64,000 bases of DNA, taken from Prolixibacteraceae bacterium (GTDB taxonomy: Bacteria > Bacteroidota > Bacteroidia > Bacteroidales > Prolixibacteraceae). Of the stretch, positions 19,106 to 28,678 are shown in pieces; the first letter of the stretch is position 1; each line of letters opens with the position of its first letter. The stretch lies in the NCBI GenBank assembly GCA_019720755.1, contig CP081303.1:4336501-4400500 (forward strand). Reading direction: 5' to 3'. Under the pieces are notes generated by a model. That model ran no database searches. It had not been told where the DNA came from and saw only the letters and a list, made by a program, of their open reading frames with translations. The position numbers and the translations under genes are program-made.

Positions 19106-20473
19106 ATGAGCGACAACAAAGCTTTAAATACTGCAACATCTCTACTTCATGATCTGTATCAGAAGAAGAGTGATGCAATTGCAAAAAGTTCTTCTGATTT
19201 GATGAATATACACAGAGAAAAAGCATTAGAGGCTTTTCTATCTCAAGGTGTACCATCAAAAAAGGTTGAGAACTATAAATATACTAGTCTTACTGAAGTT
19301 TTTGAAAAGACTTGGGAAGTCGTAACTTCTCCAGAAGAGGCTATAGTGAATATTGAGGAGGTATTTCAATGTGATGTGCCTGACCTTGAGACATATAATA
19401 TTTTAGCTGTAAATGGCTGGTATTATACACACAACCAGCATGAAGGATTGCCTGAAGGGGTAACTGTTTGTAGCATGAAAGATGCTGTGAAGAACCATAC
19501 AGATAAAGTTTTAGAGGTATTAGGAAAATATACGGATAGTTCTAAAGATCCAGTATTGGCATTGAATACGATGTTTGCACAGGATGGTATCTTTATTCAC
19601 GTCGACAAGGGAGTCGTATTGGAGCGACCACTTCAAGTGATTAATTTACTTTCGTCAAAAGAAGATCGTCTTTGCTCACAGCGTAATGTGGTCATTCTTG
19701 AACCAAATAGTCAGATAAAAGTGGCTGTTTGTGACCATACATTGACTTCCAATTCATTTGTTTTCAGTAATATGACAGAGGTGTTGGTCAAAGAGAATGC
19801 TTCTATGGATATGTATAATGTTCAGAATCAGAGTGACCAAACAGTGAATCTGTGTGGCATTAACATTGAGCAGCATAAGAATAGTAATGTATTGACTCAT
19901 GCGGTGGTGCTTCATGGAGGATTGGTTCGTAATAATCTTACAATCAACCTTAATGGTGAGAATGCGAATGCAAGTATGTATGGTATCTCAGTAGCAGACC
20001 AACATCAACATATTGATAATTTTACTACGATCTATCATAGTAAACCGTACTGTAATAGCAAACAGGTTTACAAAAATGTGATGTCTGGAGAGTCAGAAGG
20101 TGTATTTACGGGGTGTATTAATGTGATGCCTTATGCTGAAAAAACAGCTGCTTTCCAACAGAACAATAGTTTGCTTTTGACAGATACAGCTAAGATGAAT
20201 AGTAAGCCACAGCTTATTATTGATAATGATGATGTAAAGTGTAGCCATGGTGCTACAGTTGGTCAAATTGATGAAGAGGCATTGTTCTATCTTCGTTCAC
20301 GTGGTATTGTAGAAGATGAAGCTCGTTTGATGATGATCTTTGCCTTTGCCCATGATGTGTTGACAAACTTACGTATCGATGCATTGAGAGATCGTATTGA
20401 TCAATTGCTTGAACGTCGTCTACGCGGAGAGGAATCTCCTTGTGATTCGTGTGCTATTGATTGTAACTCTTAA
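19106..20473 (+). CDS. sufD: Fe-S assembly protein SufD
   Basis: SufD is the SufB paralogue in the SufBC2D scaffold and is needed for iron acquisition by the complex. The N-terminal ~150 residues are variable and helical (PSKKVENYKYTSL). The C-terminal beta-helix core ends with the family motif CSHGATVGQIDEEALFYLRSRGI, which contains the conserved His. A terminal CDSCAIDC Cys cluster is notable. It is 455 aa and part of the suf operon. Confidence 0.95.
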   Translation: MSDNKALNTATSLLHDLYQKKSDAIAKSSSDLMNIHREKALEAFLSQGVPSKKVENYKYTSLTEVFEKTWEVVTSPEEAIVNIEEVFQCDVPDLETYNILAVNGWYYTHNQHEGLPEGVTVCSMKDAVKNHTDKVLEVLGKYTDSSKDPVLALNTMFAQDGIFIHVDKGVVLERPLQVINLLSSKEDRLCSQRNVVILEPNSQIKVAVCDHTLTSNSFVFSNMTEVLVKENASMDMYNVQNQSDQTVNLCGINIEQHKNSNVLTHAVVLHGGLVRNNLTINLNGENANASMYGISVADQHQHIDNFTTIYHSKPYCNSKQVYKNVMSGESEGVFTGCINVMPYAEKTAAFQQNNSLLLTDTAKMNSKPQLIIDNDDVKCSHGATVGQIDEEALFYLRSRGIVEDEARLMMIFAFAHDVLTNLRIDALRDRIDQLLERRLRGEESPCDSCAIDCNS

Positions 20474-20610
20474 TTTTACTTAGTAGAATTGTTGAGATTA
20501 CACTTTTACGACATTCTTGGCCTATTTTTTTAGGTTTAATTATAATATAGAAAGGTATCTCATACGTTTTATGAATGTATTGGGATGCCTTTTTTAATAA
20601 GCTTTATATT

Positions 20611-21834
20611 ATGAGTTTTGATGTTCAAGAATTTAGAAGTCATTTCCCTATCTTGGATCAACAGATCTACCCTAAGAAAGATCTAGTTTATTTTGATAAT
20701 GCAGCAACTACCCAGAAACCTTGTTGCGTTTTGGATGCTGTTGAACGATATATGATGAAGGTGAATGGTAATATTCATCGAGGAACACATAAGATGGCTG
20801 CGGAGGCAACTGTTGCTTATGAAGCGGTCAGAGATCAAGTCACTAAGATATTGAACGCATCTTGTCGTGAAGAGGTTGTTTTTACGAAAGGAACGACTGA
20901 ATCTATCAATTTGGTTTCCTATTCATTAGGTGAGATATGGATTAATGAGGGAGATGAAATACTCGTTTCTGAACTTGAACATCATGCAAATATTGTTCCT
21001 TGGCAGATGTTGTGTCAAAGAAAAGGGGCTGTTCTAAAAGTCATTCCTTTTAATGAGAAAGGGGAATTGAAATTGGATGTGTTCGAGAACTTGCTTTCTG
21101 ATAAAACAAAGATCGTGGCAGTTAATCATGCATCAAATGTTTTGGGTACAATAAATCCTATCGAATATATTATTGGTAAAGCACATGAGTACGGAGCTTA
21201 TGTACTAATTGATGGGGCACAAGGTGTTGGACACTGTGAAGTAGATGTACAAAAGCTAGATTGTGATTTTTATGTCTTTTCTGGTCATAAATATTATGGA
21301 CCTACTGGAACAGGTGCTTTGTATGGGAAGAAAGAGATTTTAGAACGTATGCCTCCATTTATGACAGGAGGGGAGATGATTGAAACGGTCACTTTCAAAG
21401 AGACTACGTTTAATGTTCTTCCATATAAATTTGAGCCTGGAACACCGAATTATACTGATGTGATAGGTTTGGGAGCTGCTCTTAATTTTGTTGATTCTTA
21501 TGGAAAGAGTAATCTAGTTGCCTGGGAATTGGAGTTGTTTCAATACGCTATGGTGAAGTTAAAAAACATTGAAGGAATACGCTTTTTTGGTACATCTGAT
21601 AATAAAGTAGGAATTATCTCCTTTGCAATTGATGGTGTGCACCATTTCGATTTAGGGACTCTGTTAGACCAATTAGGATTTGCTGTTCGAACTGGCCGTT
21701 TGTGTGCTGACCCAATTATGGATCATTTCGATGTACAAGGGGTTACTCGTGCATCTTTAGCCCCATATAACACCAAAGAAGAGGTGGATCGTTTCTATGA
21801 AGCACTGTTACGCATTCAACAGATGTTTGTATAG
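20611..21834 (+). CDS. sufS: Cysteine desulfurase SufS
   Basis: This PLP enzyme releases sulfur from cysteine and passes it to SufE. The start at 20611 (407 aa, MSFDVQEFRSHFPIL) fits the family better than an upstream ATG at 20575. The PLP lysine is Lys227 in SGHKYYGPTGTG, and the active-site Cys365 lies in RTGRLCADP, the short-loop form of group II (SufS) desulfurases. YFDNAATTQKP and GTTESINLVS are also family marks. The ~137-base gap after sufD has no terminator, so it is probably still in the operon. Confidence 0.96.
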   Translation: MSFDVQEFRSHFPILDQQIYPKKDLVYFDNAATTQKPCCVLDAVERYMMKVNGNIHRGTHKMAAEATVAYEAVRDQVTKILNASCREEVVFTKGTTESINLVSYSLGEIWINEGDEILVSELEHHANIVPWQMLCQRKGAVLKVIPFNEKGELKLDVFENLLSDKTKIVAVNHASNVLGTINPIEYIIGKAHEYGAYVLIDGAQGVGHCEVDVQKLDCDFYVFSGHKYYGPTGTGALYGKKEILERMPPFMTGGEMIETVTFKETTFNVLPYKFEPGTPNYTDVIGLGAALNFVDSYGKSNLVAWELELFQYAMVKLKNIEGIRFFGTSDNKVGIISFAIDGVHHFDLGTLLDQLGFAVRTGRLCADPIMDHFDVQGVTRASLAPYNTKEEVDRFYEALLRIQQMFV

Positions 21835-21906
21835 TTCATAATGCCCAATACTTTTTATAATTTTGTGATATAGATTATTCAAATAGGTTATAAGAGATAT
21901 ACAATA

Positions 21907-22335
21907 ATGAAAACAATAAGCGAAGTACAAGACGAGATAATAGAGGAGTTTTCTTTGTTCGATGATTGGATGGATAAATATGCCAATCTTATTGAGATGG
22001 GAAACGAATTGGAGGATATTGATCCAAAGTATAAGGTGGACAATTATCTTATCAAGGGGTGTCAAAGTCGAGTATGGCTCTATCCTACTTTTGAAGAGGG
22101 AAGAATACATTTTGATGGTGAGAGTGATGCAATAATAGTGAAAGGCTTGGTGTCGCTTTTATTGAAAGTTTATGAAAATAGAACCCCTAAAGAAATTTTA
22201 AATTCTGAGTTATATTTTATTGAAAAGATTGGTTTAACCCAACATCTTTCACCAACTCGTTCTAATGGTCTTTTGTCTATGGTTAAACAGATGAGGCTGT
22301 ATGCAATGGCTTATGATAGAAAGATGAATGTTTAA
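21907..22335 (+). CDS. sufE: Sulfur acceptor protein SufE
   Basis: SufE takes persulfide sulfur from SufS and hands it to SufB. The acceptor is Cys52 in IKGCQSRVWL, the family signature. It is 142 aa and has the late conserved LSPTRSNGL. It overlaps the next gene by 8 bases, which indicates translational coupling. Confidence 0.95.
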   Translation: MKTISEVQDEIIEEFSLFDDWMDKYANLIEMGNELEDIDPKYKVDNYLIKGCQSRVWLYPTFEEGRIHFDGESDAIIVKGLVSLLLKVYENRTPKEILNSELYFIEKIGLTQHLSPTRSNGLLSMVKQMRLYAMAYDRKMNV

Positions 22336-22648
22336 AAATGAAGTTATGGATAAAAGAATAGATGAGATTATAGATAATCTAAAGGAGGTATATGATCCAG
22401 AGATTCCAGTGAATGTGTATGATCTTGGTATGATATACAGTGTGGATGTGAAAGATGATGTTGCAATTGTTGTGATGACACTTACTGCACCCAACTGCCC
22501 TGCTGCCGATATGATTTTAGAAGATGTGAAATATTCATCAGAGAAAGCAGAGGGAATTAAAGAGGCGAAAGTAGAACTTACCTTTGAGCCAGCATGGGAT
22601 AAATCAATGATGTCTGAAGAGGCTCGTTTGGAATTAGGATTTATGTAA
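22328..22648 (+). CDS. SufT/MIP18-like (DUF59) Fe-S maturation factor
   Basis: This 106-aa protein belongs to the MIP18/PaaD (DUF59) family: VYDPEIPVNVYDLGMIY, then MTLTAPNCPAAD with the conserved Cys, and VELTFEPAWDKSMMSEEARLELG. Relatives at the end of suf operons help mature or traffic Fe-S clusters; SufT is the common name. It overlaps sufE by 8 bases. An alternative start is the Met at 22346. Confidence 0.92.
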   Translation: MFKNEVMDKRIDEIIDNLKEVYDPEIPVNVYDLGMIYSVDVKDDVAIVVMTLTAPNCPAADMILEDVKYSSEKAEGIKEAKVELTFEPAWDKSMMSEEARLELGFM

Positions 22649-22782
22649 AAAAAAGTGTTCGGTTAACTTTTTGGAAATCAGGGATGGTTGTAAAAAGTTT
22701 GATTTTTTTGTCTTCAAAATTTTGAAGTTAATCCAAAACATATTTTATTTGCATCGTCTTAAAGAAATAAGGCGAACATGAT

Positions 22783-22855
22783 TGACCCATGGTGTAATTG
22801 GCAACACATCTGATTTTGGTTCAGAAGAGTCCAGGTTCGAGCCCTGGTGGGTCAA
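22783..22855 (+). tRNA. tRNA-Gln (anticodon TTG)
   Basis: A 73-base cloverleaf: acceptor TGACCCA/TGGGTCA with discriminator A, D arm GGTG/ACAC, anticodon stem TCTGA/TCAGA with loop TTTTGGT giving anticodon TTG, and T arm CCAGG-TTCGAGC-CCTGG. CCA is not encoded. Confidence 0.95.
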
Positions 22856-22904
22856 CTGTCTAGTGTATATACAAGCTTCCAATTTGTTGTATGCTAGATG
22901 AACG

Positions 22905-22936
22905 AGGCTGTTGGAGAAATCCGACAGCCTTTTTTA
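22905..22936 (+). terminator. Terminator after tRNA-Gln
   Basis: AGGCTGTTGG (22905-22914) pairs with CCGACAGCCT (22921-22930) with one wobble, loop AGAAAT, followed by six T residues. Confidence 0.9.
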
Positions 22937-22939
22937 TTT

Positions 22940-23477
22940 CTGTATGGTTTGTTGAGTGCAAGTCTCAGTATGTGCCGAGTTGATAGGAAAGATTGGTGAT
23001 TGGCAAGGGGGTTGGAGGGAACTCCAAATCTAAAGGAGGCCATTAGCAAAATTGAAGTACTATCTCACAGAAATATGATATAAGGCCAACTAATGATAGG
23101 GCAATCGAGATAATGACAGAGAATGTCCAAAATTAAACTGTAGCTATTAGAATAAATTAGTCAAAGAATATTTATCACTAGAGATCTCACGTCCTGTTGC
23201 AACCGCGACAAACTGAACGGTAACAATTGTTTATGATCAGTGCGAAGTCAACAAATATGATCGCTTTTATTAGGATTACCCTCCAACGTTTGAAAAGAGC
23301 TCAACAAAAGAACCTGTTTTTATCAACAATGCATGCTAAATAAGCCTCTTCTGAGCTTTATACTATTGATACTTCTTAAAATAACCTGAGAAGTTACGAA
23401 TACTCTCTTTTTTATTTATAAGGGATACTACTATTAAATTCTGTATTTTTACAGATGTAATAAGTCAAAATAGAACT
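22940..23477. other. Gene-free region after tRNA-Gln with short hairpins
   Basis: There is no credible reading frame in ~540 bases on either strand. It is less AT-rich than other gaps and contains a GNRA-capped hairpin (TTGGAG 23012-23017, loop GGAA, CTCCAA 23022-23027) and a purine-rich stretch. This could be a decayed element such as a group II intron without its protein, or an unknown structured RNA, but I cannot identify it. Confidence 0.35.
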
Positions 23478-24296
23478 ATGAGTACTCCAGCCTCTATTCA
23501 GAAAGAAAAAATAGAGTTAACAAATTCCATCTATTCCTACTTACTTTATTCTGAAGATCGTTGTCCAGAGAAGGTGATGATATTTGTTCATGGATTAGGT
23601 GTCTATACGAATCTTTATAGAGATTGGCTTGATCAATTTGTGGAGAATGGATACGCTATTTATTGCTTTGACTTGCCAGGTCATGGATTGTCTCTAGGCA
23701 TGCGTGGAGATATTGGGTCTTATGAGTCATTATTTTTATTAATAGATCGTTTGTTCGAACTGTCAAAGAGGAGATACGTTTCGATCCCGGTGGTTCTTTA
23801 TGGTCATAGTCTTGGTGGAAATATCGTTTTATCATATTTGAAGCAAAAGAAAAATAGTGTGGTTGCAGCAACAGTAGTTACTGGACCATGGCTTCAATTG
23901 AATGGACGTTTTTATTGTTTGGCATCGTACATTAGTTCTTTTTTAAATAAAAGGGGATTACATTTGATTGTTCCAAGAAAGATCAAACTACTAGAAGACC
24001 TCAAAAGAAATAATCCCGATCCTTATCTGCATTATAATATCTCCACCGATACTTTCTATCAAGCTCAAGCTTATGGGAAAGACTTATTACAAAAAAACTC
24101 TTTAGATGATCAGATATTAATTGTTCATGGATTATTAGATAGAGTGACTTCGGCGGATCTTAGTAGAAAGTTGGCTTTATTTAATTCAAATACTACATTT
24201 AAAGGTTTTGATAAAACGGCGCATCATCTCCTCTACTCTGAGGAATGTGCTACAATTTTTAAATATATTAATCACTGGATAGATGAGTCAATTTAA
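23478..24296 (+). CDS. Alpha/beta hydrolase, lysophospholipase/monoacylglycerol lipase type
   Basis: This 272-aa cytosolic-looking protein has the alpha/beta hydrolase triad: nucleophile Ser111 in YGHSLGGN, the acid in HGLLDRVTSADLS and His in KTAHHLLYSEE. FVHGLGVYTNLYRDWLDQF near residue 35 supplies the oxyanion region and resembles lysophospholipase-like serine hydrolases. Its substrate is unknown. Its end overlaps the GSCFA gene by 14 bases, so the two are probably translated together. Confidence 0.85.
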   Translation: MSTPASIQKEKIELTNSIYSYLLYSEDRCPEKVMIFVHGLGVYTNLYRDWLDQFVENGYAIYCFDLPGHGLSLGMRGDIGSYESLFLLIDRLFELSKRRYVSIPVVLYGHSLGGNIVLSYLKQKKNSVVAATVVTGPWLQLNGRFYCLASYISSFLNKRGLHLIVPRKIKLLEDLKRNNPDPYLHYNISTDTFYQAQAYGKDLLQKNSLDDQILIVHGLLDRVTSADLSRKLALFNSNTTFKGFDKTAHHLLYSEECATIFKYINHWIDESI

Positions 24297-25272
24297 AGAT
24301 TTTAGAACCACTATAGACCCTATTGAAGCCCCCAAAGAGCTACGTTATGGGGATAGAATAATGATGTTGGGGTCTTGCTTCACAAATAACATAGGAGATC
24401 GTTTAAAGAGAGTTAAATTCGATACAATGGTTAATCCTTTAGGAATTCTATACAACCCAAGCTCTTTGGCTTCTGCTTTAGAACGCATTGTGGATGGTAG
24501 AACTTTAGAAGAAGAGGATATCGAATGGTTTGGGAATAGTTATGGAAGTTTTGAGTTTCATAGTGATTTTAATAGAGTTTCGAAGCAGGAGTGTTTGGAT
24601 CTAATTAATCGAACAATTGTAGAAGCGCATGAGTATATAAAGAAGTGTCAACACCTGTTTATAACCTTTGGTACTTCTTATATATATGAAAGGAAATCAA
24701 CAGGTTCTATTGTTGGAAACTGTCATAAACAACCCGAAAAAGAGTTTAAACGGTTTAGGTTATCCCCAAGTGAAGTGGTTATGAATTGGGCCGACATACT
24801 TAAAAGAGTATGGGCGGTTAATCCAAATATTCAGGTTACTTTCACAGTGAGTCCAATTCGACATCTGAGAGATGGAGCTGTGGGGAACCAACGGAGTAAA
24901 TCAGTCCTTTTATTGTCCATCGATCGTCTGATTGAAGGTTATAGCAAGAAAAATATTGGTTATTATCCTGCATATGAGATCATGATGGATGATTTAAGAG
25001 ATTATCGTTTTTATGCCAAAGATATGGTTCACCCTTCTGACTTGGCAGTTGATTATATTTGGGATCATTTCTTAAAATGTCATATAACAGAGGAAACGCG
25101 TGTTCTTATGCAGAAGATTAACAAAATAGTAATGTCTGCATCTCATCGACCTATAAATCCCAATGGAAATGAGTATAAAGTGTTTGTATCCAGACTTTTG
25201 AGTAGAATTGAGGAGTTGTCTTCCATATATCCGGAGATTGATTTTTCTGATATTATTCATCAATTTAATTAA
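24283..25272 (+). CDS. GSCFA domain protein
   Basis: The family-defining motif is MLGSCFTNNIGDRLKRVKFDTMVNPLG, beginning near residue 29, followed by the conserved LFITFGTSYIYE and FTVSPIRHLRDG, and later KDMVHPSDLAVDYIWDHF with a His-Pro pair. The fold is thought to be SGNH-hydrolase-like, with GSC in the role of the usual GDS block, but the biochemical function is unknown. It is 329 aa and overlaps the preceding hydrolase gene. Confidence 0.9.
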   Translation: MSQFKDFRTTIDPIEAPKELRYGDRIMMLGSCFTNNIGDRLKRVKFDTMVNPLGILYNPSSLASALERIVDGRTLEEEDIEWFGNSYGSFEFHSDFNRVSKQECLDLINRTIVEAHEYIKKCQHLFITFGTSYIYERKSTGSIVGNCHKQPEKEFKRFRLSPSEVVMNWADILKRVWAVNPNIQVTFTVSPIRHLRDGAVGNQRSKSVLLLSIDRLIEGYSKKNIGYYPAYEIMMDDLRDYRFYAKDMVHPSDLAVDYIWDHFLKCHITEETRVLMQKINKIVMSASHRPINPNGNEYKVFVSRLLSRIEELSSIYPEIDFSDIIHQFN

Positions 25273-25385
25273 AAAAAAACTGAATAATTTCATCTTTATA
25301 GATAGTTAGTTTAACTTTATGAGAATAACAAAGTGCTTTTTTTATAAAAAGAGTGCACTAACCACCACACTAAAATCTTATAAGT

Positions 25386-27359
25386 ATGAACTATCTTAAG
25401 TTTGATAAGTATCAACTTGTTAATCTAGAACACTCTTTGTCAAAGGAGATTCTAAGAACGAACAAGTCAGGTACTTACTCTTGCACAACTCTTACAGGTT
25501 GTAATACAAGAAAGTATCATGGATTGTTTGTTTGCCAGCTAGATGAACTAGATGGAAATAAACATGTCCTGTTATCATCATTAGATACAACGATTATTCA
25601 GCATGGAGAAGAATTTAATCTAGGAATTCATAAATATCCAGGTGGATTTTATGAGCCGAAAGGACATAAATATATTCGCGATTTTTCTATTGATACAATA
25701 CCTAAGACTACTTATAGAGTTGGAGGAGTTGTGCTTTCGATGGAGCGTCTGTTAATAGAGAATACAGATCAACTGATTGTAAAGTATACACTTGAGGATG
25801 CACATTCGGATACGACGCTACGTTTCCGACCTTTCTTGGCATTTCGATGTGTACACGATCTCTCCAAAGAGAATCTTTATGCAGAAAAACGACATGGAAA
25901 TACAGTCCAGGGGACAACACATAAGTTGTATGAAAGTTATCCCGAACTCTTTCTTCAACTGTCAAAAAAGAATGAGTTTATAGAGATCCCTGATTGGTAC
26001 AAAAATATTGAGTATACCAAAGAGAAAGAGAGAGGTTATGACTATCATGAAGACCTTTTTGTTCCTGGATACTTTGAGGTACCTATTCAAAAAGGAGAAA
26101 GTGTCTATTTTTCATGTTCTCTTGAAGAGATGGCTTATCCTGAAAATATAGAGACTCTTTTTAGGAAAGAACTACATAAACGAAAAAAACGAGACTCTTT
26201 TCACTCGTACCTGACCAATGCTTCAAACCAGTTTCTTGTAAAGAGAAAGAATAGGATGGACCTTAGCGCAGGATATCCATGGTATGATGGAGTCGTGACC
26301 CAAACTTTCGTATCTATTCCTGGTATGTTGGAAAATGATACGACTGTATCTGTTATTGAAAATATTCTTGATACTCAGGTAAAGAAATTATCTAAAGGAT
26401 TATTCCCTAAATATTGGGGAGTTGGTAGATATATTTATGATACCATGGATGCTTCAATGTATTTCTTTGTTGCCTTACAAAAACTCGAGAAAGTTACTGA
26501 CGATCCTGCTCGTATTTGGAAGAAATATGGTAAATATATGTTGGAGATAATTCGTGCTTTCAGAGAAGGTACACTTCATGATATTAAAATGCATTCTAAT
26601 GGATTGATCTCAGGAGGTGATGGTTCAGTGCCTCTTACTTGGATGGATGCAATGGTTCAAGGAGCTCCAGTAACACCAAGAAATGGATTTCCTGTAGAGG
26701 TGAATGCAATGTGGTACAATGCAATTAGATATACCCAATATCTTTCAAAACTGGCTGATGAATCTTCTGTATATAAGGAACTAGAACTGTTGTCTCCGTT
26801 GGTTAAGAGATCATTTAGAGATATGTTTTGGAGTGAAGAGAAAGGGTATCTTGCTGATAATATTTCATTGGATGGAACAAAAGACTGGTCTGTTCGACCC
26901 AATATGTTGATTGCAGTTTCATTGGATTGTAGCCCGGTCACAAGAGAGGTGGAGAAGAAAGTTCTTAGCTGCGTTAAGAAAGAGTTGCTCACCCCAAAAG
27001 GTATTCGTTCACTTAGCCCTAAAGATAGTCGTTATAAGGGAGACTCTAAAGGAACTCAAGATAAACGGTCATTGGCAATGCATCAAGGAAATGCTCACCC
27101 TTGGCTTGTTGCTCTATTTGTTAAGTCATATTTAAGAGTCCATAAGAAAGGTGGGATATCTTTCTGCAAATCGATTCTTAATGAGTATCAGAAAGAATTA
27201 AATCAACACTGTGTTGGTTCTATATCTGAAGTTTATAGTGGAAACCCTCCTTATGAACCATCAGGGGCTATATCTCAAGCTTGGTCTGTTAACTCACTAC
27301 TACTAGCTGCAAAAGAGATAAGAGAAGTGGAATATAAATATGAAGTTACATCTGTTTAA
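25386..27359 (+). CDS. Glycogen debranching enzyme (amylo-alpha-1,6-glucosidase type)
   Basis: This 657-aa enzyme hydrolyses alpha-1,6 branch points of glycogen. The N-terminal GDE_N domain (~1-230) contains the RTNKSGTYSCTTLTGCNTRKYHGLFV motif in pieces. The C-terminal (alpha/alpha)6 domain (~290-640) has SAGYPWYDGVVTQTFVSIPG, GGDGSVPLTWMDAM and the late YEPSGAISQAWSVN. It opens a run of four glucan genes on the plus strand (debranching enzyme, GT4, GH57, phosphorylase). The GT4 gene follows after 9 bases, so the two are cotranscribed. Confidence 0.92.
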   Translation: MNYLKFDKYQLVNLEHSLSKEILRTNKSGTYSCTTLTGCNTRKYHGLFVCQLDELDGNKHVLLSSLDTTIIQHGEEFNLGIHKYPGGFYEPKGHKYIRDFSIDTIPKTTYRVGGVVLSMERLLIENTDQLIVKYTLEDAHSDTTLRFRPFLAFRCVHDLSKENLYAEKRHGNTVQGTTHKLYESYPELFLQLSKKNEFIEIPDWYKNIEYTKEKERGYDYHEDLFVPGYFEVPIQKGESVYFSCSLEEMAYPENIETLFRKELHKRKKRDSFHSYLTNASNQFLVKRKNRMDLSAGYPWYDGVVTQTFVSIPGMLENDTTVSVIENILDTQVKKLSKGLFPKYWGVGRYIYDTMDASMYFFVALQKLEKVTDDPARIWKKYGKYMLEIIRAFREGTLHDIKMHSNGLISGGDGSVPLTWMDAMVQGAPVTPRNGFPVEVNAMWYNAIRYTQYLSKLADESSVYKELELLSPLVKRSFRDMFWSEEKGYLADNISLDGTKDWSVRPNMLIAVSLDCSPVTREVEKKVLSCVKKELLTPKGIRSLSPKDSRYKGDSKGTQDKRSLAMHQGNAHPWLVALFVKSYLRVHKKGGISFCKSILNEYQKELNQHCVGSISEVYSGNPPYEPSGAISQAWSVNSLLLAAKEIREVEYKYEVTSV

Positions 27360-27368
27360 AAGATATTT

Positions 27369-28667
27369 ATGAAAGTATTGATGTTTGGCTGGGAATTTCC
27401 ACCTCATATTAGTGGTGGTCTTGGAACAGCAAGTTATGGATTAACCAAAGGGTTAGCCAATTTTAGCGATGTAGATGTAACTTTTGTTGTGCCAAAAGCC
27501 TATGGAGATGAGGATACAACGAAGGTGGATAAGATTATTGGTGCAGGAGATATTGCTATTGCACATAGAAATATAACTTTTGAAGATGTACAAAAGAAGA
27601 TTGACTTCTATGAAGTTCAGTCAAACTTGATTCCCTATGTGGGTGAAGAGGAGTTTTATAAAATTACTCAGAAAAAGATCAAAGCTCAATCGAAACTAGT
27701 AGAGACAAATGAAGAGGGTTGTCTAGAATTTACTGGTAAATATGGAGCTGATCTTATTCAAGAGATATATCGTTACTCGTTGGTTGCAAGAGCAATTGCA
27801 CAAGATAACGACTTTGATATTATTCATGCGCATGATTGGTTGGCGTATCCTGCTGGTATTGAAGCAAAAAAAGCATCTGGAAAACCATTAGTTATTCATG
27901 TTCATGCTACTGACTTTGATCGAAGTGGAGGGAGTGTGAATCCTAAGGTTTATGCGATTGAAAGAGAAGGTATGGAAGCTGCTGACCGTATTATTACGGT
28001 CAGTAATTTGACGCGCAATATTGTGATCGAAAAATATGGGATCGATCCGAATAAGGTGGAGACTGTTTATAATGCAGTAGAGCCTATTGAAAAGAAAGAT
28101 CTTTCCATAAAGAAAGGAGTGGATGAAAAGATTGTGACCTTTCTAGGACGTATCACGATGCAAAAAGGGCCTGAATATTTTATCGAAGCAGCATATAAGG
28201 TTTTAGAGCATACCGATAATGTGCGATTTGTGATGGCTGGAAATGGAGATCTTATGAATAAGATGGTTACTCGTGCGGCCCAATTAGGTATTACCGATAA
28301 ATTTCACTTTACAGGCTTTCTAAAAGGAGCAGAAGTATTTGATATGTTGCGTATCAGCGATGTCTATGTGATGCCTTCTGTATCGGAACCATTTGGTATA
28401 TCTCCTCTTGAGGCAATGCAAGCAGATGTGCCAGTGATAATCTCTAAACAATCTGGGGTGGCTGAAGTTCTTAAACATGCAATTAAAGTAGATTTTTGGG
28501 ATGTCAATGCACTTGCTGATGCTATCCATGGTATCATTAGTTATCCTTCGCTTCCAAGTATGTTTAAGAAATATGGTCGTCTTGAAGTGGATGGATTAGA
28601 GTGGAAGAAGTCTGCAGAACATGTAAAGAAAGTTTATGAATACACCTTAAAATTAGCCAACGCTTAA
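27369..28667 (+). CDS. GT4 family glycosyltransferase (glycogen synthase-like)
   Basis: This 432-aa GT-B glycosyltransferase starts with MLFGWEFPPHISGGLGTA-like sequence (sugar-nucleotide loop WEFPPHISGGLGTA). The C-terminal domain has the donor-binding segment GRITMQKGPEYFIEA and the E-x7-E motif in SEPFGISPLEAM. In Bacteroidota this gene type lies between a debranching enzyme and a GH57 amylase and is thought to build alpha-glucan, although the family also includes other retaining transferases. The spacing of 9 and 11 bases to its neighbours supports a shared transcript. Confidence 0.9.
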   Translation: MKVLMFGWEFPPHISGGLGTASYGLTKGLANFSDVDVTFVVPKAYGDEDTTKVDKIIGAGDIAIAHRNITFEDVQKKIDFYEVQSNLIPYVGEEEFYKITQKKIKAQSKLVETNEEGCLEFTGKYGADLIQEIYRYSLVARAIAQDNDFDIIHAHDWLAYPAGIEAKKASGKPLVIHVHATDFDRSGGSVNPKVYAIEREGMEAADRIITVSNLTRNIVIEKYGIDPNKVETVYNAVEPIEKKDLSIKKGVDEKIVTFLGRITMQKGPEYFIEAAYKVLEHTDNVRFVMAGNGDLMNKMVTRAAQLGITDKFHFTGFLKGAEVFDMLRISDVYVMPSVSEPFGISPLEAMQADVPVIISKQSGVAEVLKHAIKVDFWDVNALADAIHGIISYPSLPSMFKKYGRLEVDGLEWKKSAEHVKKVYEYTLKLANA

Positions 28668-28678
28668 GAAGAATTGAT

